A DNA stretch of 52,993 nt, from IMG/VR virus record IMGVR_UViG_3300049793_000140, positions 1 through 52,993 of that record, one strand, 5' to 3'. Each line of letters starts with the position of its first letter. The stretch's first letter is position 1. This document shows, piece by piece, positions 16,301 through 25,152 of the stretch. This DNA comes from a virus. The notes under the pieces are model-generated. The model saw only the letters and a program-made list of their open reading frames with translations, searched no databases and had not been told where the DNA came from. The translations under genes and the position numbers were made by a program.

Positions 16301-18606
16301 CCCGTGGCGTAAGGAATAAAGGCGGGGGTGAATGGGCCGATCTGTTCAACGATCACGTTCGTGCCCCCTGTTGTTACGTTATCGTACTGACCATTATCCT
16401 TGAGCACTTTTAATCCAGTTCCTGCGTAACCGCTAGGAGACTTGACGTAAAAGTTTGTACTCCCATCGTTCTTGTAAATCGTCAGGCTGCTCGGGCCAAA
16501 CTTAAAGTTGTTGGTGCTTCCGAGTGTTCCAGCAAAATTAAATCCGGGGCTAACGTCCACCGTCAAATCACTGTCCAATTCGACAACTTTTGCGGCGTAG
16601 AAAGTCATTTGAGGAACCGAGCCAGCTCCCTCAGCGATCAGCATTTGATACTGGCCAGTCGGAACCGTGCGGTTGAGATAGAGAGTCCGAGATGATTTGC
16701 TGTAAAGAAATTGCGCGTCATCTGAATCAAGAGAATCCCCACTGAGCTTGTGGAAAACAATGTTACCATCGGCGAGCGTGGCAAAAATATTCGTGCCAGT
16801 CCCGCCATATGAAACAGGCAGTGGATTAAACGTCGTGAAATCCGTTGAGTTGGTTTTAACTACGACCCCAACGCCTCCACCAATTTGCGCAATGCCCGCT
16901 GAATTGACGTTCGCTATCTGCTCGGGATCGCTGGCGAATATTCTGCCACCCGATTTCCAAAAATGATAGATATTAACGGCATTCGTATCCACTGCCGGAA
17001 CCACGCCAGATATCCAGGTGAGTTCGTTCACACCTGCCCCCAACGTATTGGTAAATCCGAGAGTGAAGGTCGTGTTCGTGACCGTGAAGCTCACCTGTTG
17101 GCCTTCGGACATATTGATGATCCCCAAGGTCGTATTGCTCGCTAGTTCCTTTGAGAATTCGTTGCCGAGTCCGCCATCAATATTGACCCCGGAAACATCT
17201 CGAATCGTTGTGCTGAGTGGTCCTTCGACGTTAACAATGCCGCCGACCAGCCGTTTGAGCGGCGAATCCAGGAAAGTTTGAGCGTCGAACCGATAAGGGA
17301 TGTACTGATCAGTGGGATTGATGGCGGCTATGTTCGTGATAAATGTGCCATTGAAGAAAAAGTTTGTAAGGAAAGTATTCGTGGATAGGAATGTTATAAT
17401 GTCGCCCTGAATCGTGAAGACGTTGGTCGAAAAGAAGTTGCTGATCACATTAAGGTTAACCACTGTGATGTTCGTTGTGAAAAAGTTACTGGCATAGAAG
17501 TTGACCGCATTAGTGGTTGCCAGAATTGTTACGACAGTGTTGCTCCCGCTATCTGTTGCCGTAACGCCATCGCCGACGAAATTGATGGTCGTTTGTTGGG
17601 ATAGCGCGGCGCCTTCGTCCTCGATCGTGTTGTAGGCATTTGTCACGCCAACGCTGCCAGTGATAGGGACCGACCAGTGACCTGTGCCATCCAGGAATTT
17701 CAAGATGTCGCTGGGGAAAGTTGCGTTGTCGGCGATTCTCAGAGTATCCACCACGCCCCCCGGTTGGGCGAAACGTAGATAATTGGTGCCAAGTGAAATC
17801 GGACTGTTGGAGAGCGTGTGTGTGCCGATCCACATCGGCAATGTGTTGCTCGTTCCACTTCCGAACAAGAGATTGCTCGAACTTCCACCGACAAAAGTAA
17901 CGTTCGTCAGAGTGATCCCGCTGTTAATTGTAATATTCGTTCCGGTAAGAAGAAAAATATTCGTATCGAATCCGATAAGTCCAATCGATTGCCGCCAGGT
18001 CACATGGCCCGAGCCGTCTTGCGCCAAGACGCTGCCAGGCGTTCCCTGAACCGTCGGCAGCGTGTAGGCTAGCCCGTTTATCGCATAGATGAAGTTCGTA
18101 GCTGAATCCGTATAGATTCGAAGGCCGCCAGAGCCGCCGATCTGGAGATACTTTTGGTTGATCTTCAGGCTTGAAGGAATCAGAGAAAGCATAAATTGGT
18201 TCGTGGTATTTCCACCGGTGAGATTGGAGACAAAGGCGGCATAACCTTTAGATGCAGCCGCGCTCAGGACGGCTGCAATTTTCGTGTTATCTCCAGGCGA
18301 CCCATCTCCAACTGCCCCGCCCCAGCGAAAGTCAACCGGCCCACTGAAACGCCGATCATAAGACCAATTTGCATCGTCGGTGGATTGAATTCTGAAAATG
18401 CCGTCCACGAGGATTGACGAATTGGTAATGACAAACAGACCGCCCCCGCCTTGTCCGGGCACGTCGAAGTCTCGGACGAATACGGACTTGTCCAGATTCC
18501 CAATCTTGCGCGTCTTAAGCGCGGCGACGTTTGGCACCTCATCGACGAAGCGTTGGCCCAGGGCAGGCAGGCCAATTAAGAAAAAGATTGCCAGTAATCG
18601 TTTCAT
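13327..18606 (-). CDS. Giant tail fibre/adhesin with Sec signal and YadA-head-like repeats
   Basis: A 1759-residue protein, the largest in the genome. It opens with a Sec signal (MKRLLAIFFLIGLPALG), then a pectate-lyase-like head (DFRWGGAVGDGSPGDNTKI..). Long Asn/Thr-rich beta segments follow, with at least four copies of a module like INPTDGYLPYRSS..TFANSP. Two clusters of left-handed-roll repeats resemble YadA heads (NNTAVGYNAG, NEIVIGSEATGNGSNTATIG; later NNLGLGENALENLTTGAGN). The C-terminal domain ends VTAGDIFAFDLTAC..LTFQLQLTK. A trimeric receptor-binding fibre is the likely role. AAGGA lies 8 bases before the ATG. Confidence 0.88.
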   Translation of the reverse strand: MKRLLAIFFLIGLPALGQRFVDEVPNVAALKTRKIGNLDKSVFVRDFDVPGQGGGGLFVITNSSILVDGIFRIQSTDDANWSYDRRFSGPVDFRWGGAVGDGSPGDNTKIAAVLSAAASKGYAAFVSNLTGGNTTNQFMLSLIPSSLKINQKYLQIGGSGGLRIYTDSATNFIYAINGLAYTLPTVQGTPGSVLAQDGSGHVTWRQSIGLIGFDTNIFLLTGTNITINSGITLTNVTFVGGSSSNLLFGSGTSNTLPMWIGTHTLSNSPISLGTNYLRFAQPGGVVDTLRIADNATFPSDILKFLDGTGHWSVPITGSVGVTNAYNTIEDEGAALSQQTTINFVGDGVTATDSGSNTVVTILATTNAVNFYASNFFTTNITVVNLNVISNFFSTNVFTIQGDIITFLSTNTFLTNFFFNGTFITNIAAINPTDQYIPYRFDAQTFLDSPLKRLVGGIVNVEGPLSTTIRDVSGVNIDGGLGNEFSKELASNTTLGIINMSEGQQVSFTVTNTTFTLGFTNTLGAGVNELTWISGVVPAVDTNAVNIYHFWKSGGRIFASDPEQIANVNSAGIAQIGGGVGVVVKTNSTDFTTFNPLPVSYGGTGTNIFATLADGNIVFHKLSGDSLDSDDAQFLYSKSSRTLYLNRTVPTGQYQMLIAEGAGSVPQMTFYAAKVVELDSDLTVDVSPGFNFAGTLGSTNNFKFGPSSLTIYKNDGSTNFYVKSPSGYAGTGLKVLKDNGQYDNVTTGGTNVIVEQIGPFTPAFIPYATGTNTLGDSPLQRISSSVVAMSGSLTATTSFFTTNQGNATNPAIGLGGTLASPGGGMFRDPNGAISIAANTVDVAYFNTSSMRLNDAVPLLWSAGSPDAASVRFGFYHGSGSPEGVQAANIGSEYTDYSNGIIYVKQTGIGTTGWAAFSAGGGTTINPTDGYLPYRSSATTFANSPWFRLGSQRMGFADTNSFINVNTNASFGIGLAALGAMTDGLSGLTAIGPGAMFGVTGGQNSIAMGQNALFSTSATLQDVALGVGALQHDTSGDNNTAVGYNAGFNNNGGARNVDVGSNAGSANVTGNDDVIVGQNAQLSTTSGTNEIVIGSEATGNGSNTATIGNANVTSLYLGNTLVFPGGGGALAGTVLNTVAVSGLLAVDASKTNGIAATLAHMTNALLLTGSTATFLRSDGTQATPPGSNTTNLFANVIDLSENNLGTIAGAGTATISINTNLYRGIFSGSTFSVNLPMPPDSTNGYWAKITGTNTSGGTQIGTIKVATVTTALWREETKEATSTITNDTDSAFTMGFRVSNGTWQRVEASGDALTFPSSGGLSGTGEDNFDAIWSGGNLTQGAWYFISTNQLALGGTNTFLTIAGSINNLGLGENALENLTTGAGNLGIGRQAGQNLTDGGDNVILGYTALTKVSASKNIAIGRASLGTTGNSYSNSFVGWYSGNGNTTGNYNSGLGAEVLKNTTTSDSNSGLGARSGYDNLTGAYNTYLGAQAGYFDGNGTLTYTNTTQAGFGALATNNNSFALGNANVTRWQLGNNGPTIKKGTGSPESAQQGNVGDIWIRTDGGAGSTMYWKESGSASTGWAAKVPYARTISTTGPLAGGGDLSTDLTLTVSNATTAATGVIKLAGDLAGTATSPTLATNLKLATLGFTSDGGGSIIATGKRTGFAVCEYSATITGWSIVLDTGTATVNCWKIGSGNAHPTSSNLINTAGLGITSGTATNSTTVTDFTSTTVTAGDIFAFDLTACSAATELTFQLQLTK

Positions 18607-18933
18607 CGGGTTATTCCTTTATGCAGTTCGTGTAAGGGATTCCCACCCTTTTTTAGGGCGCAGTTCGATACCGAATACTGCGTTAACAAAAATAAGGTTC
18701 GACGCGCAAAGGGAACACAACCTTTCCAGGTTGTGTGGCCGGAGAAAACGGCGCGGTAAATAAATGTCCGGCTGGGTTGCCCTCCGTCTGCCCCTTGAAA
18801 GAGAGATAGGGGGGAAGGGGGGTTGTGAGAAAGTCTGGTCCGGAGTCTTGTGTTGTTCTTCATGTCTGCTCAAAATATGTCCAACCCGAATTCTTTACAC
18901 ACCGCAATTTGCTCTTTTGCCTTGTCCAGCGGG
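18607..18933 (-). other. 327-base untranslated leader ahead of the giant fibre
   Basis: This gap separates the ejection protein and fibre genes. It holds a perfect hairpin, ACACAACCT-ggaa-AGGTTGTGT in minus-strand RNA (18736-18715), 109 bases before the fibre ATG, and a smaller CCCTaaaaaAGGG. An 86-codon frame (18603-18863) ends in an ATGA overlap with the fibre start, but its product is Pro/Arg-rich and not protein-like, so I do not call it. The region is probably a regulatory leader or processing site. Confidence 0.5.
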
Positions 18934-21924
18934 TCATTTCGGGAAATTACCTGACTTAATAAAGTCTTGCATCTGCTTCTGTTCATCGGTTGGACGTTGT
19001 GACTTTCCAGCCGGCACATCGAATCCAAATGCGTGCCGAATGGAATTCACTATTCCCACTTTCTGAGCCGAATCAGACACATCATCATTCAGTGCTTTCA
19101 AGAATGGCTCGCTGACTGCAACCGCTTTACCAAGGTCTTTGTACAACGAGGAAGGAGTATTAAGAAACCAACTTTCAACGGTGGGATTGGTGAGAGCCAA
19201 TCCGATCATCTTTATTCCAACGAGTTCCTGAATCTCTTTTACGCCGCCTTTTGGGTTGAGCATAATTAAGGACACAGCAGCTTTGATGAGCTTCCCAGTA
19301 GCTGAACCTTTGGAAAATATACCCGTTCCTGCTCCATATTGTTCGGTGATGCGATATGGAGAAAGCGCCGTCGCCAAGTCCTGCATCATATCCATTTTGC
19401 GTTGGCCAATCATCGCAATGTACTTGGGGTTCATCTTGGAATCATTCAGCACCTTTCGCAGAGACACATCATCAATCTTGGGGCCGGCCTTCCTTAGAAT
19501 CTGTTCGAGTGTCTTGCGCTCCAGTTGTTCGGATAAATCGGGATTAGCCCTTGCAATATTTGAAAGCCACTTGATATCGCTCTCCGTTCCAACGTCCATG
19601 AAGCTGTTCAACGCCTTTTCAGCATTGACAGTATTGATGTCGAGAGTTCCAGAAGTGAACTCCTTAATGAGTTGGTTTTTGTAAAGGGTGCTCTGTGCTG
19701 CCGTAGCCGCATACATTCGCTTCACCATGTCCAAAATTGGCGCGTCCGATGCCAACAGTTCCTTAGCTTGGTCCAGCGTGATGCGTCCTTGGCCAATGGC
19801 AATTCTGCGAGCGGCTGCTACCAGCCGATGCAGTCTTGAACCGAAAACCGCATCGGCGATGTCCTTGTTTGGACCCAGGCGATAATCGTCCAATGCTGCG
19901 AGAAATGATTTACCGTCAATCGTGTCGCTACCAAGGCCCATCGTGCTTTTGTTTAGCAAATCATCCATCACCGATCCCCGCAACGCCGTCTCTCCCGGCA
20001 AACCTTTTACTCGGTTCAACGTCTCAAGGAATTGGCTTGGCTTGGATTTCAAACGCTCCAACACAGCCTCATCAGAAACATACCCCGCGCCCTGTGTGCT
20101 CTTACGAAACAAATCATGGAACCCAGGCTCTTCCCAACGGAGGACGTTGCTCTTGTAGAAGTCTTCCGCGATCTTGAGTTTCGTTTTGACCGCTGTTTGG
20201 GGAGGTGCAGCAAGCCATGCTTTTATTGCATCGGTTATAGACCCAGCAATCTGTCTGATGTGACGTGTTGGGATACCCTGCACCGCTTCGCCCTGAGCCG
20301 CTTCGTCATAAAGCATGGATCGCATTTTGATCATCTCTCCAAGATTCATTTCAGGGTCTAACTCGGCACTCAGAAATCGCTTTACTTCAGGGTGTATGAA
20401 TTCGTGGACGGGTTCCTTTCCTTTGACCGTGGCAGTACCGGTGCCTCCGTATTGGTTTACGGTTGTTGCTTGGGACGTGACTGCCCTGCTTGGAACATTC
20501 TTACGGAGGTCGTTTATTTCATCCAAGATTGGCTTCGTTGGAATATTCCTTTGCTGAGCGGCTGGCTCAGAAAAAACATCTCCATATTTGACGTTCTTCT
20601 CGGTCATGTCCGCAGCATGGACTGTTTCTAAACTGCTCCGAGTTACTTTGCCTTTCTCGATTGGACTAAATCCAGAACCGGGACCGACCTTCTCCCCGGC
20701 GATCTTCCGCGTCGTAGCCTGAAGGTCGCCGGTGCCTTTGACTTCAACAGCCTTAGCCGCCGCTGCTGATTCGCCTTCGGTGGCATTGCGAATGCCTTGG
20801 AGTTCATTGACAAGGGTCGCGCCTACCTCTTCGTCGCTTTTTACACCAGCGGTAATAGCCCTGAAGGTTGCATCCTTGCTCGCTTGAATATCAGCCAGTT
20901 TTTTGGCGGCTGATGCTGCGCTTGATGGAAGGCTTTCGATCATCTTTTGGCCCATTGCCAGGATGGGCGATCCGCTAACATCGGCTGGGCTATGGCGGAG
21001 TTTAACGCCAAGCTCTTGTTCCAACCGATCAGCCGCAGCTAATCCCTCAGTCTGAACGGCAGTCTTTGAAAATGAAAAAGGCGCTTGAACGAATTTGAAA
21101 GCTTCGTTGAGCGTCTTGGCAAACCCAGCGGTCAAGTAACCGAATCCTATATCAATGGGCAAATCCTTCAATCCAGTCATCAAAATTCTACCCGGATCAA
21201 TGGGTTGTCCCTGTTCTGACTTCACTGATGCCTGCTGAACTGCTGAAGCGGTTTCCATTCCGATTGATGAAGCCGTGACATCGCGGGCAAAACTTAATTT
21301 TGGCCCGAGATTGCCAAGTCCAGGGACTCTTCGAGCAACAGCCATCCCCAACAACGAGCCGGCTAATTCGGGAGTCTTTGCCGCAAGTTGTGCAAAATCT
21401 CCAAGGTTGATTGAGCGGTCGTTGACAAGGACATCTTTCTCACCTCCCGTATCATCGGGAAGTGTGAGGATGAAGTCCCGACCGTCTTTGGAAACCCGCA
21501 CCTTGCCGGGATACTTTTCCTCCAAGTAGGTGTATTGATCCAAGAAATCTTTTCGTCTTCCAAGTTGATAGCGATCCACCAACGGAACATTCCCGAATGC
21601 CCCTTGTTCTGGACCGGCTATTCCGGCGCGTGTTTCGATTGGGCGAGATGGACCTTCAACGCCAGCAGGCATCGCTGCTGCATTCTCTTGCTGAAACAGT
21701 TGTTCTTTTGTGAGCGGTAAAGAACGCGAGATTTTGGTAACGTACGGAACTGCGGGTCCGTACTTTCGCATTGATTCACGCGCTGCTTCCGTCGTCATCG
21801 GAGACAACGAACCAGAAATGTCTGAAGCCGTTATTGGCTTGGGTTCTAAGGGTTGTCCTGCGACTGGAGTATCAGGAATGGAACCAAGCGCAGCATCAAG
21901 TTCATTGACAAATGTGGCCGGCAT
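18934..21924 (-). CDS. Large internal virion / DNA-ejection protein
   Basis: A 996-residue, mostly helical protein with no signal peptide. Features fit large ejection proteins of podoviruses: a disordered Pro-rich start, amphipathic helices in the middle (SNIGMETASAVQQASVK-like, LPIDIGFGYLTAGFAKTL), long helical arms and a Gly/Ala hydrophobic stretch near the end (AAVSLIMLNPKGG). It shares a TAATG junction with the preceding 401-residue gene, and the three genes from 18.9 to 24 kb form one coupled set. No lytic transglycosylase motif is evident. Function is inferred from position, size and composition. Confidence 0.68.
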   Translation of the reverse strand: MPATFVNELDAALGSIPDTPVAGQPLEPKPITASDISGSLSPMTTEAARESMRKYGPAVPYVTKISRSLPLTKEQLFQQENAAAMPAGVEGPSRPIETRAGIAGPEQGAFGNVPLVDRYQLGRRKDFLDQYTYLEEKYPGKVRVSKDGRDFILTLPDDTGGEKDVLVNDRSINLGDFAQLAAKTPELAGSLLGMAVARRVPGLGNLGPKLSFARDVTASSIGMETASAVQQASVKSEQGQPIDPGRILMTGLKDLPIDIGFGYLTAGFAKTLNEAFKFVQAPFSFSKTAVQTEGLAAADRLEQELGVKLRHSPADVSGSPILAMGQKMIESLPSSAASAAKKLADIQASKDATFRAITAGVKSDEEVGATLVNELQGIRNATEGESAAAAKAVEVKGTGDLQATTRKIAGEKVGPGSGFSPIEKGKVTRSSLETVHAADMTEKNVKYGDVFSEPAAQQRNIPTKPILDEINDLRKNVPSRAVTSQATTVNQYGGTGTATVKGKEPVHEFIHPEVKRFLSAELDPEMNLGEMIKMRSMLYDEAAQGEAVQGIPTRHIRQIAGSITDAIKAWLAAPPQTAVKTKLKIAEDFYKSNVLRWEEPGFHDLFRKSTQGAGYVSDEAVLERLKSKPSQFLETLNRVKGLPGETALRGSVMDDLLNKSTMGLGSDTIDGKSFLAALDDYRLGPNKDIADAVFGSRLHRLVAAARRIAIGQGRITLDQAKELLASDAPILDMVKRMYAATAAQSTLYKNQLIKEFTSGTLDINTVNAEKALNSFMDVGTESDIKWLSNIARANPDLSEQLERKTLEQILRKAGPKIDDVSLRKVLNDSKMNPKYIAMIGQRKMDMMQDLATALSPYRITEQYGAGTGIFSKGSATGKLIKAAVSLIMLNPKGGVKEIQELVGIKMIGLALTNPTVESWFLNTPSSLYKDLGKAVAVSEPFLKALNDDVSDSAQKVGIVNSIRHAFGFDVPAGKSQRPTDEQKQMQDFIKSGNFPK

Positions 21925-23129
21925 TATTGTGGCGGGTTTACTCTCTCAGCCCAATCGTGAGCTTCTGTTTTGGTCAGCAAACCGGAATTGACAAGATTTA
22001 CATAGTCGTTCACCTGTAGCCCCATGAACATCCACGGCTGCAACGCTTGTCCTCCCGGACCCTTTGCCGTTGTTATTGCCTCCATTTTGGTGAGCTTCTT
22101 CATCTCGGAAGCATTGGCCATGATTTGGTCATACGATTGATCCGCTGCTTGAGGATCTATGAATGCCTTTCTCAACCTTTTTACATCTGTCTCTCTGATT
22201 CGTCCTCGGAGTAATTGGGACTGTAAGAAATCCGTTAGCGCCCCTTCCGCTTGTGCTCTGTTGGACGATACCGACATATCCCCCCCGAGACCGATCTGAC
22301 CGAGTATTCGATTTTGAAAAGATCCGATCTTGCCGGCTACACCAACATCCTGTGGACGAAGTTGTGAAGTCATGTTTTCGAGCAATTGGACTACGCCCTG
22401 ATACCGCATCAAATCCGTCTGCGCTTTCGTCTCTGTCGCTACAGTTGGGCCGGTCTTGCCACCAGCGCCCCTGTGAGTCGTAATGCTCTGAACGGTGCCT
22501 CCGGGACCGAGTTCAACCTTAGTATCCTCATTTGGCAATGCGGTTTGCTCATCTACAAACTGTTGATACTTTACGGCTTCTTCACCTGGAGTCATCTGCT
22601 TCCCTCCAGTGGCCGATAATGACGCCTTGTATGCGGATAAACGTTCTTTGGCGTTCTTTACGCTGGCGGTATCCTCCGACCTCGGAGTTTTCATCAACTC
22701 GATATCAAGCTTATTCTGAAGCGTCTGAGCCGTTTTATTATTCAAGTCGGCATTCTTGAACGTAGCTTGTGCGAATTGGCTTACCTCTTGGCTCATCCAA
22801 GGCTTTAAGGCGCGACCTTTGAACCATTCAGCTTGCTGTGCTGGATCGCTTGGGTCTTTTATTTTGGCTAGATCGGCCCACGCTGATTGATCTGCGTCTT
22901 TGGTTTTAAGAAGCATGTGCTGATGTTCCTGCTTAATCGTGTGATCCAAGGCAGCGTTCGCAATCTGTTGATTCATCTCCTGCATCCTGAGCGGCAGCAA
23001 AGCCTTCTCTGCATCGATTTGTTGTTGCCTCTGACGCAACTGAAACGCTTCAGCCAAGCTCATCGGCTTGTTTGAGTCGGGCGCCTGTTGCATCCACGGC
23101 AGATCGTAATTGAGATCTAGTTCAGGCAT
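21924..23129 (-). CDS. Internal virion / ejection-type protein
   Basis: A 401-residue Gln/Ala-rich helical protein. The N-terminus (SLAEAFQLRQRQQQIDAEKALLP) is a long coiled-coil of the type common in podovirus ejection proteins, where a run of Gln and Arg precedes repeated helices. The C-terminal half is globular (VGVAGKIGSFQNRILGQIGLGG, then MFMGLQVNDYVNLVNSGLL). It is coupled by TAATG to genes on both sides. No enzymatic motif is seen. The call rests on composition and on its place between the tail-tube and large ejection genes. Confidence 0.65.
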   Translation of the reverse strand: MPELDLNYDLPWMQQAPDSNKPMSLAEAFQLRQRQQQIDAEKALLPLRMQEMNQQIANAALDHTIKQEHQHMLLKTKDADQSAWADLAKIKDPSDPAQQAEWFKGRALKPWMSQEVSQFAQATFKNADLNNKTAQTLQNKLDIELMKTPRSEDTASVKNAKERLSAYKASLSATGGKQMTPGEEAVKYQQFVDEQTALPNEDTKVELGPGGTVQSITTHRGAGGKTGPTVATETKAQTDLMRYQGVVQLLENMTSQLRPQDVGVAGKIGSFQNRILGQIGLGGDMSVSSNRAQAEGALTDFLQSQLLRGRIRETDVKRLRKAFIDPQAADQSYDQIMANASEMKKLTKMEAITTAKGPGGQALQPWMFMGLQVNDYVNLVNSGLLTKTEAHDWAERVNPPQ

Positions 23130-23980
23130 TATCTCGTCATTCTATCAAGCCGAGCAGCGTTCCAAAATTCGTTTTGAGTGCCTTGTAAATAAGCATCGTA
23201 CGATCCCTGAGCAAACCCCGGCCCGTAATTATCGCCACCGCCCCCGGCACCGCCCGCGCCCGCACCGCCCCCGGTTCCGCCTGGCCCACCGGCTGACACA
23301 TTGCCGCCCATCGCACTACTTATCCCCATCGTCGCCGCACTCGCCAAGATTCCCTCGACCCAATCGGTCAACCCGGTAAGCGCTCTTTCCGCGCCAGTCG
23401 GCATCGCCGCTTGTTTGGCCTTCAGGAAGTCGTAATTGAATCGGCTGTTGCGCTCCGATGTGCTCACGGCTATCTGCTGCGCTGGGCTGATGAACATCGA
23501 AGTTGCGTCGGCCATGTGCGGAAGTCGGGAAGCCGCCGACTGCAACCAGCGCTCAGATGCTGACAACCCTTCGCGAATGAGATCCAGCGATGTCAACCCA
23601 AGACTTTCGGCTTCCGCGCCGCCAGCCATTGCTGATCCTCCATATCCACCTGCAAACGATCTTGCCCCGCGAGATCGCTGAATCGTGCGCTGCACGTCGG
23701 CTGGCAACTCGCCTTTGAGGAAAGAATTTACCTGTTCCCCTCCGGTCTTCATCATCTCGTCGAATCCAGGGACTGACGCCTGATACATCTTCTGAAGCTC
23801 GTCGAAGTTGAACTTGTTGATCTGTCCCGCAAGCTGTGTCGCCTGAGGTGTGGCATCCAAGTTTCCCTGAATGGCCCTCTGCTGCTCTGTCTGTGCGTTG
23901 ATTGTAGGCAGATCTGGTATGGCGACATCTTTGAACGTCTTCTCCCAACCCATCAGATTTGCTAAAACTTTTGCCGACAT
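23129..23980 (-). CDS. Small ejection/internal virion protein
   Basis: A 283-residue protein. The first two thirds are helical with a conserved-looking core (ELPADVQRTIQRSRGARSFAGGYGGSAMAGG) that is frequent in phage internal proteins of similar size. A Gly-rich linker follows (about residues 228-250), then a short hydrophobic helix region (GILASAATMGISSAMGG) and a polar tail. A membrane-active Gly/Ala segment would suit a protein that inserts during DNA ejection. It is the first gene of the three-gene ejection set. No enzyme motif is visible. Confidence 0.62.
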   Translation of the reverse strand: MSAKVLANLMGWEKTFKDVAIPDLPTINAQTEQQRAIQGNLDATPQATQLAGQINKFNFDELQKMYQASVPGFDEMMKTGGEQVNSFLKGELPADVQRTIQRSRGARSFAGGYGGSAMAGGAEAESLGLTSLDLIREGLSASERWLQSAASRLPHMADATSMFISPAQQIAVSTSERNSRFNYDFLKAKQAAMPTGAERALTGLTDWVEGILASAATMGISSAMGGNVSAGGPGGTGGGAGAGGAGGGGDNYGPGFAQGSYDAYLQGTQNEFWNAARLDRMTR

Positions 23981-24036
23981 ATCTGCGTTTTATACTTTAA
24001 TCGATTTAGGTATAATTGTTCCCGATCAAATTGACT

Positions 24037-25101
24037 TTAGGTGAAATTCTCTATGTAGCCCGCTCCGAATAATGCCGGGTCTTGGATGCGAGGCGTGGCT
24101 ACGGGGCCGTCGCCGTTCCAGTTGGCTAATTCCTCCTCCAGCAGTGGGATCGCCCCACCGCGACGCGAAGGAATTCCATATTCGTTGGTCACATTGCCCT
24201 CCATAAGCCGCTCGGCGGCTGTCCAATCGTTATTCTCCTCAGCCTTAATCGCCATGACCGCGAGCTTAAGCGCTTGTAGGTTTCCAATGACAAGGTAGTC
24301 GGTATCCTTCGATACTGGAATGAATGCCATCTTAACGAGCAAATCTACCTGAGTTTGGTCGCAGGTTGCATCTGTTGAACATGGCGGGTTCCGACTGTTG
24401 CCGCCGCCCATCTGAGAGAGACCCGGAATCATATAGCGCCGATATTGCGGAAGCGTTTCGTCTGACTCGTATATCGCCAGCGATTTCACATTGGCACCGC
24501 TTGGAACATCATAGCTATAAAGGCGAACAGGCCCATTAGTGACAGGTTTCTGGACAGCGGTAATCGAGGTGAAATAATTGACCGAAAGCTGCGGACCAGT
24601 GGTCAACAGAACTCGCTCGCCATCAATCCATTCTCCAGCGACTTGGGTCTGAATCCAATTGTAATTCTGGTCGAAGCCTTGAAGCAGAATATAAGCGCCA
24701 ACCGCCTCGGTAACATCACAGTATACTTTCGCCTTCTGTGTTGTGCCGAAGAAATCATCGAATGTTGGCGATGTTCCGCGAGGGACAAGTGTTCGGCCGA
24801 TACAATCATCGGGACCAAGAATGCCGTAACTGGTTCCCTGAAATTCAAAAAACTCGTTTCGAATTATCCCTGGAAAATTGCAAATCGCAAAACCTTCCAC
24901 AGTTTCAAACTGTCTGGGAATGGTGATGCAGGCGTTCGAAGTGCAGAAGCGATACCTCTGGAAGCAGCCGACCCACTTACCCCGAGGAAGCAATCTTTGT
25001 ACAGCCTCATTCAGAAAGTGAGAAACACGAGGCTCCGAGTCACAAACCTCCAGTACCCGAGCGATTGTGTGCCTTGCTGCACCAAGGGTTAATCTTGTCA
25101 T
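24037..25101 (-). CDS. Tail tube / head-tail adaptor-type structural protein
   Basis: A 354-residue beta-rich protein starting MTRLTLGAARHTIARVLEVCDSEPRV. The plan, an N-terminal helical part (VSHFLNEAVQRLLPRGKWVG) followed by a long beta section and a C-terminal helix (LQALKLAVMAIKAEENNDW), matches tail-tube or adaptor proteins encoded before the ejection genes in podoviruses. Several Cys residues are present (CSTDATCDQ). It is separated from the ejection set by 56 bases that contain AT-rich sequence but no clear gene. The structural role is inferred from position. Confidence 0.65.
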   Translation of the reverse strand: MTRLTLGAARHTIARVLEVCDSEPRVSHFLNEAVQRLLPRGKWVGCFQRYRFCTSNACITIPRQFETVEGFAICNFPGIIRNEFFEFQGTSYGILGPDDCIGRTLVPRGTSPTFDDFFGTTQKAKVYCDVTEAVGAYILLQGFDQNYNWIQTQVAGEWIDGERVLLTTGPQLSVNYFTSITAVQKPVTNGPVRLYSYDVPSGANVKSLAIYESDETLPQYRRYMIPGLSQMGGGNSRNPPCSTDATCDQTQVDLLVKMAFIPVSKDTDYLVIGNLQALKLAVMAIKAEENNDWTAAERLMEGNVTNEYGIPSRRGGAIPLLEEELANWNGDGPVATPRIQDPALFGAGYIENFT

Positions 25102-25152
25102 TTGAGCAGTTTGTTATTGTTCCACAACGCGCATTTGTGCCACATTAACCCC

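Noticed and set aside
13327-18606. Possible diversity-generating retroelement target in the giant fibre.
   Set aside because: No reverse transcriptase gene or template repeat was found anywhere in the window.
18603-18863. An 86-codon minus-strand frame ending in an ATGA overlap with the giant fibre.
   Set aside because: The product is Pro/Arg/Ser-rich with no consistent structure. Overlap by chance with the ATG is possible; it is kept as leader sequence.
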